The notes beneath the pieces were generated by a model that ran no database searches, was not told the origin of the DNA, and saw only the letters and a program-made list of their open reading frames with translations. A stretch of DNA of 64,000 bases, taken from NCBI GenBank assembly GCA_002104945.1, contig MCFH01000041.1:73501-137500 (forward strand), in the 5' to 3' direction. The stretch's first letter is position 1; each line of letters begins with the position of its first letter. A program made the translations under genes and the position numbers. Shown here one piece after another: positions 55,012 through 64,000 of the stretch. This stretch comes from Piromyces finnis. Lineage: Eukaryota; Neocallimastigomycota; Neocallimastigomycetes; Neocallimastigales; Neocallimastigaceae.

Positions 55012-58000
55012 ATGGGCATTATAAATAATAACAACAATAATGCGACAAATAATATAAATAATAATTCAACAAATTCTAAATATCAAAGTATATCATCTTC
55101 AAGGAGTTCTTCAGGATATCGTTCACCATTAAGAATGTCTAATTCTAATTCATATAATACATTTCATTATTCACCTTCTCCAAGAGATTATAGAGATCGT
55201 GATCATAGTGAACGTAGAGAGCTTTCAGATAAAGAACATGATAGAGAAAGAGATCGTGAATATGATAGAGATAGAGAGCGTGATCGAAATAGAGAACGCG
55301 ATAGAGAAAGAGACCGTCGCCAACATGGTAGAGATTGGGAAAGAGATTATAGGGATAGAGACAGAACAAGGGATAGAGATCATTATTTAAGAGATAGAGA
55401 AAGAGGACGAAGTGATAGTTATAGAGAAATGAATGATAGGTAAAACATTTATTTATTTAATTGTATTGTTATTTTTTTTTATTTATTTATAGATATTTTA
55501 TAATAATTTTAATGATTATTTTTGTTAAAAATATTAAAAATTTATTATTATTATTATTAAAATTACTTTTAAAATTTTGATTATAATGATGTATTTGCAA
55601 ATCTTTCTATAAATAATAAATGAATTTTTAATTGCAATAATTAATTTATTTGATTAATAATAGAGATAGAAGAGATAGAGATAGAGATAGAGAAAGAGGA
55701 AGAGAAAGATCACGAGAAAGAGATAGATATGGATACTCTTCTTATGTTCCCTCAAAATATTCAATGAGGAATACACAGTATGATTATTATAAGCGTGAAA
55801 GATATTATAACAACAACAACAATACATACCAGTATCGTGGACCATATAGAGCTCATCATTATTACAATAAAGATCATATAAATGGAAGTTCAAGTTGGAG
55901 TCCAACATCCTCAAGAGGTAATTTTAGAGAAAATTCCTCTTCAGTGTCACCACCAATGCAGGAAAATTCTTTATCGCCAAGTTCTCCATCACGTAATTCA
56001 ATTACACATGATTCCATTTCAAATAATAATTCTGAAAATGTAGGAAATGATAATTTAAAAGCAAAAGAGCATTATGATTATAATTATGATAAAGATAGAG
56101 ATAGGGATAAGGATAGAGATCGCATATATGATAGAGATCATTTATATGGTAGAGATCGTGATTATGACAGAGATCACGAGTATGATAGAGATCGCGATTA
56201 TTGTAGGGATCGTGAATATGGAAGAAGTAGAGAATATGATAGAGATAGGGTATATGATAGAGATCGTGACTATGATAGAGATCGTGATTATGATAGAGAT
56301 CGTGATTATGAAAGAGATCGCGATTACGATAGAAGTAGAGTATATGATAGAGACCGTAATTATAATAGAGATTATGACAGAGATTATGATAGAGATTATG
56401 ACAGAGATTATGATAGAGATTATGATAGAGACTATGATAGGGAATATGATAGAGATCGTGAAAAGGATAGAGATTATGAAAGAGTGAAAGAAAGAGATAA
56501 AGGAAGAGAAAGACAAAAAGAGCGGGATAGAGATAAAGATAAAGATAGAGATAGAGAATATAGTCGTGGTATTAAGAGTATATCGCCTACGTCAGGATCA
56601 ATGTCATACTCTTATAATAGATCGTCATCATATAATTCATTATCAAAATTAAATAATATAAAATCATCAAATAGTACAACCGAGAAGTATTCAAGCGTGA
56701 CTATACCATCGTCATCATTATCAATAACATCATTTAAGGCAGAATTAACTGGGACTAATATTAATATTATATCATCATCAGGTACAAAATCACCAGTTCC
56801 ACCACCTACTTCACCACCACATCCTCCATCATATAATATACCAGAGTCAAAAATTAAAGTTGAATCTAATAAAAGTCCTTCCGTAGGAAGGGATTCTATT
56901 AAAATTATTGAGCAAGATTCTCAAAAAGAAAAGGAGAATAGTAAAATAGGAATAAAGAGAGAAAAATTATTGTATGATATTGAGAATGAAGGTAGTAAGA
57001 AACTGGTTGATTATGAAATTCATTCAGAGGTAAATGATATTAATAATGATAATAATCATCAAGAAAAGAAAATAAAATTATCAAATGATATTTCTTCATT
57101 GAATGAAAGTAATTCAAGTTCAATAGTTAATAATAAATCTATTAAAGAAAAGTCAGCTGATATCAATAAAACTCCTATATCTATTTCATCAATACTACCA
57201 CCTCCACCATCTACTCAACCATTAATAATAAAGCCGTCAATTTCACAAATTTATAAAACGAATGATATAAATGATAAAAATTCAAATCAAACTATACTGA
57301 TATCTACTAAGAAAATTGATTCTAGAGAAAATGATGAGTATCCACCAGGATGTTCAGCCTCTTCGGGGAAATTATATTATAACAATGCTGCGCAAAGATC
57401 ACCAAATACTTCAACAAAGCCAGCTTCATCTGCACCACCACCGTTACCTTCATTAACTAATACGAATAATCAAACATCTTCATCATCTAGTACTAATGCT
57501 AATACATCTTCATTATATTCACAAAATTCTTCAACCCCAACAAGATCTGATTATCCAGTCAAATCAAATAATTATAATAGTAGAAATGATTATTATTCTT
57601 CAAGAAATTATGATTATTCATCTAGTAGTCGTTATTCTAGGGATTATCAATCGTCAAAATCAGAATATAATAGTGAACATCATAGTCATCACCATCATCA
57701 TTACTCAAAATCTGAGGATTATAGTCCAGTTCGGTCATCAATGGATTATTTATCAAGAAGTAATAATTCATTATCTGAGTATAATTCATCAAGACATAAC
57801 AATTCATCAAGACATTCACAGTCATCAAATAACAGTTCAAATTTAACTAGTAACATATCATCTCAACATACAAATAATATATCTAATGAATATTATTATC
57901 GTAATAATCCTAGTTCATCAAATACTACACATCAATCACCTTATCATGACTATTCTATACAGAATTCAAGACATTCTTCTATATCATCAAATAACTATCG

Positions 58001-58995
58001 TCAAAATCAAATTTCATCAAATCTTAACTCACCTCAAATATCAAATTTAAATAATAATCATCATAATTCATCAATAACATCTAATAGTGGTATATTTAAA
58101 ATGACAATATTTAAAAATATATAAATAATAGTTTAATTATAATATTAATTTAGATTAGTATTAATTTTTTTTTTCTTTCCATTTTTTTTTTTTTTTGTTA
58201 AAAAAAGAAACAATTCCACCAGGAACTGCACCAATAAAAACACATGATTCTTGGTCATCTCATTATAGTAAAGGAAATGGATCTTTCTCATATAATTCAA
58301 ACCAAGGTCATATTCATTCGAGATCTGATTCTAACGGAATAAATAATGGTTCGTTAAATAATGCTACTATTAATCCCTCTGGAAATTCTGTAGATGTAGG
58401 AAATAATCCAATCACAAGTTCAAATAATATAACTTCTTTAGGTATCAAAACTAGTTCCTCAAGTTCTCAAAGAAAGTATTATTCATCATATATAACATCG
58501 ACAACAACACCTACTTCCTCATCACCTTTATTATCTTCATCAAATATTAATACTGGAAATATTTCATCAAATTTAATATCAAATTCTGCACCATCTACGT
58601 TATATGATAATAGATCAGGCATATTACCTCCGTTACCTGTTGATTTATTTAAAGTTAATTGGTCTGAAAAAGAAGAAAGAGAAGTAAATAAAATATTAAT
58701 AAATATTAAAGCTAACAATAATGGTAATAATAGTTATTAATTATTTAATATTTATATTTTATAAATACATATATGTTTTCATTGAATTTTTTTTAAGAGC
58801 GAAAAAATAATGATTGATTATGCAAAACATCGACAAGAAGAATTAAAATTATTGCAGGAGAAACGTAGAACATTATATGAACAGGAAATTCTAGATTTAG
58901 AAGTAGAAAAGTTTGAAATTCAAAGAAATGCAATTTTAAAGCAATTAGAATACTTAGATCAAAGTATGGCGGGATTACAAAGTATGGCAGGATAA
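55012..58995 (+). CDS. Arg-Asp-repeat (RD/RE-rich) low-complexity protein with C-terminal coiled coil
   Basis: Four exons: 55012-55439, 55664-58089, 58208-58683 and 58798-58995; 1175 residues. The N-terminus is Asn-rich and then Ser-rich, followed by two RD/RE-repeat blocks (RDRDRERGRERSRER and, at about residues 280-440, YDRDRDYDRD repeats). The middle contains Pro-rich stretches (PVPPPTSPPHPPS, PPPPSTQP), Ser/Asn-rich and His-rich low complexity. The last exon forms a charged helix, DYAKHRQEELKLLQEKRR to FEIQRNAILKQLEYLDQ. RD/RE-rich proteins are often RNA-binding or splicing-associated, so a nuclear role is inferred. I recognise no domain. The intron 58684-58797 was chosen because its phase joins GAA to AGC; the alternative end at 58740 loses the coiled coil. 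Confidence 0.78.
56080..56570 (+). repeat. Coding RD(Y)-repeat minisatellite
   Basis: Degenerate tandem repeat based on GATAGAGATCGTGATTAT (18 bp, encoding DRDRDY), shortening to GATTATGATAGA (12 bp, DYDR) towards the end. It gives the Asp/Arg/Tyr-rich block of the RD-repeat protein. Confidence 0.9.
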
Positions 58996-59241
58996 ACTTA
59001 CAAAAAAATTTTAAAAATTGATTTAAATTAATATATTTTTTTTTAATATTTCCACAATAATATTTAAGGATTAATTAATTAATATATAAATAAATAAATA
59101 AATAACTAACTAACTAAATAAATAACTAAATAAATAACAATTAAATAAATATTAATATATATCAATATTATTATAAAGATATTGAAGTAAAATAATTATA
59201 TTTTATTATTATTAAACACATTAAATATAAAAACTTTAATT

Positions 59242-62200
59242 TCATTTGCCTTTTATGTTGTGATATTCTGATTGAAATAATAATTTTATACTACGATGAA
59301 TAAAATCAGATTTAAAAAGTAAAATCTTATTCCATCTTAGTAATGATATACTGCTATTTGATGATGAAATATCTAAAGAATTTATATTTAATTTTTGATC
59401 TTGTATAATTTTTATAAAGTTCATCAATATATTTTTAACACATTCATCTAGTATTTCCTTAAAATTTTTATTATAACGGAAAAGTGATAGTATTCTAGTA
59501 TATATAAATATTAATAAATCTATATCATGTGATTGGGAATTTATAGTATTTAAAAGCCATACTTTGGTATATTCTTTTAAATCTTCAATTAGGTATCGAT
59601 CAGCACATTCAATAAGGCCTAAAATATAATTTGTAGCTTGAATATATGTATATTCTTTTTTTATTTTCAATTCAACATAGCTTTCGTTAAATTGCTTAAT
59701 TATATCTTCATTTTCGATTTCTGCTTCAAGTTCTTCTATATCAAATTTATTATCACTTATATCCATTTCGTTGTCAATGTTTCCCCTTATATTATTATTA
59801 CATATATTGTTTTTTTCTCTAATAATTTTTTCCTTTTTCTTTTTTTCTTTTAACTCTTGAATTTTTTTCCCTTTAATTTCATAATAAAACTCTAAGAAAT
59901 TTATTAAGTTTTGAAAGTCATCTGGATTGATATCTTGAATAGATATTTCGTCTTCATTTTTTTCTGAGAAATTACCAGTAAGCATTACTGAAAAAATTGG
60001 TGAATAAAATAATAAACAATCTTTTTTCGCAACAATTTTTTTATTGGCTTAAATAAAATTAAAAAAGTAAAAGTTAGTAAATAATTCAATTTCTAAGTTT
60101 TAAATATAAAATATATAGCTACTACCATTTTTTGTATTTTCATTTTTATAATTATTAAGCACAAATGTTACATATTCATCATCATTCTTATTAACTTTAT
60201 TATGTTTTTTTGAATAATTTATGCCGTTAATTAGATAATACATTGATTTTTTATCAACAAGTCTTTGTTTTACCCATTCTTTCTTTTTTAAAATACCTAA
60301 GTATTGTATTGCATAAGCAGCTTCTATCCAAACCCATGTAAAATGATTAAAAATATTATTATTTATATCATCATCAATTCCAAAATCATAATTAAACTCA
60401 TAGTCAATAAATATTGGCAGTGAACTTTCATTACTCTCATCATTATGCTTTATAATATTGTTTGAATCATTTATTTGGTTTTCATTTTGTAAAGGATATA
60501 GAGAATTTATTCTTTTGCTATCATCCTTTTCTATTTCAATTGAATAAAAATCTTCTTCAAATAACATTTTAATTATCATACAAATGACACAATCTGAAGA
60601 CTTTAGAAATTCATCTGTACCTTTAATTAACAATTCAATATCAATTTGATTAATTAAGACAGGATAATGCTTTTTTGGTGGACATGAATATATGATAGCA
60701 TTAGATAATTTTATATGATTAGCTGATTTTGTATTTTTATTTGTGATATTAAAAAAAAAAGATCGCTTTAGTATTGGTAATATCTGTTCGGAACATTTTT
60801 CATGAATAATGCTCATTATTTTAAAGAAATTTTTTTCTCTTTTAGCATCGTATAATTCTAATTCATTATTTTTTATATTTTGAGACATTTCACTATCAAT
60901 TGGTTCTTCTAGTTCATTTTTATATATATGCTTAAATCTATCATTAAAAGCATCTTTATCTGTTGAGTATAACAATGAGTAAACAATTCTAAAATAACCG
61001 TTTACCATTACAAAAACCTTTTGATGTATTAAGCTACATACTAATTTCCCTAAAATAAAGCATATGATAGTATTAGCATTATCTTCTGCTGTTGGAATGT
61101 ATATTTCAGTTGATTTTTTTTCATGTAATTCTTTGATTTTGTTTTCATTTGGGTTGTTAATAAAAGACCATAAAGTAATAATTTCTATTGCTTTAGGATA
61201 TGAAAGTACTTGGAAAAAAGTATTTGGTATAACTGATAAGTATTCCAAAAAGGCTAAGCTTTCTGCTTTTAATGAATAATCAGGATTCTCATCCGATATT
61301 ATATATAAAATCAATGGAACAATAGATATACTATAATTATTATCAAATTTGTATCTAATTCTATAAATTGATGGATGAATGAATTGAATTAAATCAAAAT
61401 CCTCAACTTTAATTTTTGTTAATAACTCTAGTGTCACTTTATCATATTTAAAATATTCATTCAATAGCTTTAGGCACTTATTACTAATATCCTTTAATAT
61501 TCTTTTTTTTAGAGCTATTGAATCATCTGATTTTAGTTTGGGTAATATAATTCCATCATATGTTCTTTTATACCCCGATATAAGAGTTTTATCAAATTCT
61601 TTTATATGATATACATAATAAATAAATAAATAAATATTTATTTATTTATTATTATTAGTTATATATTAATTATATGAAATTAAAGAAAAAATTTTTTTAA
61701 TTCTTTTACCTTTCGTAGTATAAACCTTTTGTCTATTTTCAATATTATTTAATAATTCATTATTTTTTTTTATTGATCCGCTAAATAAATAAAGTAGAAA
61801 CTGAGGAATTTCATAATCAGAATGTTGTCGAATTCGAGAATCACTGGCTAATGTTTTTAATAAAGTAAAGTAATGAGAATAGGATGAATATGAAATATCA
61901 TAATTTAATATTCTGTATAACTGATTAATACTAAAAAATTCTTTTAATATTCCACATTCAATTATTTCTTTTCTAATAACCTTGTCTTTTAATAAGTATT
62001 TAAAAAGTACTGTTGATCTTTCACTAATTTCATCATAAACTTGATTATATTTAATGATTATTTCCGGAAGTATCACAAAATTCTCTTTATAGAAATCTTT
62101 CCAATCTATTAGTTAATTTACAAATTTTAGTTATTAGTAATATACATAGTAACAAATTAATAATTATTTATATTATAAATTTTTTCAATATTTTTTACCA

Positions 62201-64000
62201 TAATCTTTTTTTTCTAGAAACTCTTCATCTTCTTCATTTATATATGTATTCATTATATTATTTATAATATCTCCATTTGAATTTTTATAATTTCCTTTCC
62301 ATATTTCATAGTAACATGAGAGATTCATTAAAATTCTATATAATTTTAATCTTTTATCAAGTGTTGTATTTTCAAGAATTGTTTTGTTATAAAATGATAA
62401 TAATTTTAGAATTTTTGGAAATGCTATATTTTTCAAATATATTTCATTATTATTAATATAGTCTTTATCATCATCATCTATACTATTTATTATATATTTA
62501 TCATTTATTTTGCACCCATTTCCATAAATTTTAAAGAAAATATCAATTAATATTGCTACTTCAGGTGTTCTTGTAGTTGATTCTAAATCAAATGGGGTTG
62601 GTGATGGTGCTTGTTTTCCAACTTGAAGATATATTAATAAACTAATAATATTATTAAGAGATGATGATCTTAGTAAAGTTCTTTTTATTATTTCATTCTT
62701 TGAATCAACATCGGAATATGCATCGATAAATATAGTTATCATTTCAGTTGATGAAATATAATTGTCAAATGCATGATAAGAATCGTTTTTTTGATGAGAT
62801 AATATTAAATTACACAGAGAAATTGATTTTCTGTATAAACTTAATATAAACCCGAGTTGTTTTGAATGATTCCTTACAAAATTATTAAGATTTTCTTGGT
62901 TTTCCATTCTTTGTCGTTCATATTCATCTTTGATATTATCATTATCATCTAGATAATATATAGCGTTTTCACTAATATCTGTTATTTGGTTAAAATTAAA
63001 CTTATCATCAATATCAACATTTGGTGTTGATGTATCATTTTTTTCTTTATTTTCAAGCTGACCAGTTTTAATTAAATTTACACAATACTTTATTGATGAT
63101 ATTAATGAATCAAATATCATAATTTGGGTATCTATATCTTCATACCATATAGGGATATAAGTTACTAAATCAAGATATCCATTTATAAATTGTAAAAAAT
63201 CTTCATTTATTCCATTTTTCCTAATTTCTTTTAACTCTAAAAATATTTTTAAAAAATTATCTTTATTTTTTTGAATTGATATTCTTGTATCTTTGAATTG
63301 TTTAAATATTTTAAGCAATAAAGTCATGGCTAGTAAAGCTACTTGTGTTGCTTTATCGCTTCTGTTATATAAATTATTATTTTCATTTATATTATCAATT
63401 TTTATATTTAAATCTTCTCCTTTTTTTGGAATGATTTCTTCTTCCCAATTTTTATTAATTGTAATTAAATGGATAAGTTTTGATGTTATTTTGTAATGAA
63501 TTAAACCTTTTTCTAATTTTACTAGATTAAATTGATTTAATGAGCGTAAAATATAAAATTGAATACTTTTAATTGGAACATTTAAACTTTTTAAAAGAAT
63601 GTATTCCCCTTTTAAAGAATGAACAAGTAATTCCTAAAATTTAAAATTTAATTGTTTAATGTTATTCATTTTATTTTATATTTTGTTATATAGACTAATT
63701 ATATCGAATTTTGAATTGATAAATGGAAAAAAATAAAATTATTAATTTTATTTTCTCTTAAAAAATTTCAACAAGAATTAACATTTAATATATTAAAAAT
63801 CAAAAAAGTTGATATTACTTACAATATTGACTGTATCATTTTTAAATTTAAAAGTTTTTAACTGTAAAAGTCTGGATAAAGATTGAATTGCTAATGATAT
63901 TTCAATTAAATGAGAATCTGGGTCGGAATTAATAATTTTTAATATTTCTTGTACTAATTTTTTTATAAATTTAATGGAGGAATCATTTTCATCATTTGAA
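59242..64000 (-). CDS. ARM/HEAT-repeat protein with C-terminal BTB domain, 5' part outside window
   Basis: Five exons visible: 63823-64000 (continues beyond the window), 62199-63633, 61710-62105, 60126-61598 and 59242-60047; about 1430 residues. The N-terminal part is alpha-helical with ARM/HEAT-like segments (LIEISLAIQSLSRLLQL, ATQVALLAMTLLLKIF, LNNIISLLIYLQVG). The C-terminus has a BTB/POZ core: ANKKIVAKKDCLLFYSPIFSVML, then TGNFSEKNEDEISIQDINPDDFQNLINFLEFYY, and ATNYILGLIECADRYLIEDLKEY, the hallmark of BTB adaptors. The K-rich insert within the BTB is unusual. BTB proteins of this type often bridge cullin-3 to substrates, with the ARM part binding the substrate; that role is inferred. The splice junction at 60126/60047 (AAATG to CCAAT) is what reveals the BTB start. 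Confidence 0.85.

Noticed and set aside
56074-56487. Second open frame over the RD repeats encoding Met/Ile/Glu-rich sequence
   Set aside because: It is the same GATAGAGAT repeat read in a shifted frame inside the RD-repeat gene; repeats keep several frames open.

Overview
The window is eukaryotic nuclear DNA from an extremely AT-rich genome. Intergenic DNA is almost pure A/T, with long poly-A/poly-T runs and (AAT)n and (AAAT)n arrays. Genes carry many short GT-AG introns. The gene content points to a flagellated, probably anaerobic fungus, most likely an anaerobic gut fungus (Neocallimastigomycota). The evidence is a PMT4-type protein O-mannosyltransferase, a HAP3 CCAAT-factor subunit, a dynein-arm assembly factor (DNAAF1), which implies motile zoospore flagella, and a NadA quinolinate synthase, which makes NAD without the oxygen-dependent kynurenine route. 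The organism assignment is inference; no marker gene settles it.

Layout. Bases 1-10.0 kb hold five plus-strand genes: partial NadA, RNA polymerase II subunit RPB3, ribosomal protein eS27, the CPSF100/CFT2 cleavage factor, and an IQ-motif protein. Bases 10.3-31.5 kb hold five minus-strand genes: a three-TM membrane protein, a HEAT-repeat protein with a frame-disrupted poly-Asn tract, ribosomal protein uS3, PMT4, and a ~2300-residue SH3/Ras-association protein. After a 3.1-kb gene-free repeat-rich gap come a small secreted GPI-type protein (+), a Lys/Ser-rich orphan (-), RNA polymerase III subunit RPC2 (+), the Golgi protein YIP1 (-), HAP3 (+), geranylgeranyltransferase I beta CDC43 (-), DNAAF1 (+), an Arg-Asp-repeat protein (+) and a partial ARM/BTB protein (-) at the right edge.

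Exon-intron models were built by hand by keeping conserved protein sequence in frame across GT..AG boundaries. Coding totals come to whole codons for all complete models, with lengths close to family norms. Cleavage factor, polymerase, ribosomal, secretory (PMT4, YIP1) and prenylation (CDC43) genes are housekeeping. PMT4 and the GPI-type protein belong to the cell-wall/secretory side, and DNAAF1 with the IQ and HEAT proteins suggests a flagellar contribution.

The most unusual signal is the first intron of HAP3 (47988-48142). It starts ATATCCTTT and ends AC, the hallmark of a U12-type (minor spliceosome) AT-AC intron, and only this reading restores the conserved protein. Other points of interest are the plant-type NadA, a HEAT gene split by a poly-Asn microsatellite that loses and regains frame, an intron made almost entirely of AAT repeats beginning at its 5' splice site, and sense-strand bias of AAT arrays. 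No tRNA, rRNA, CRISPR array or transposon was recognised.
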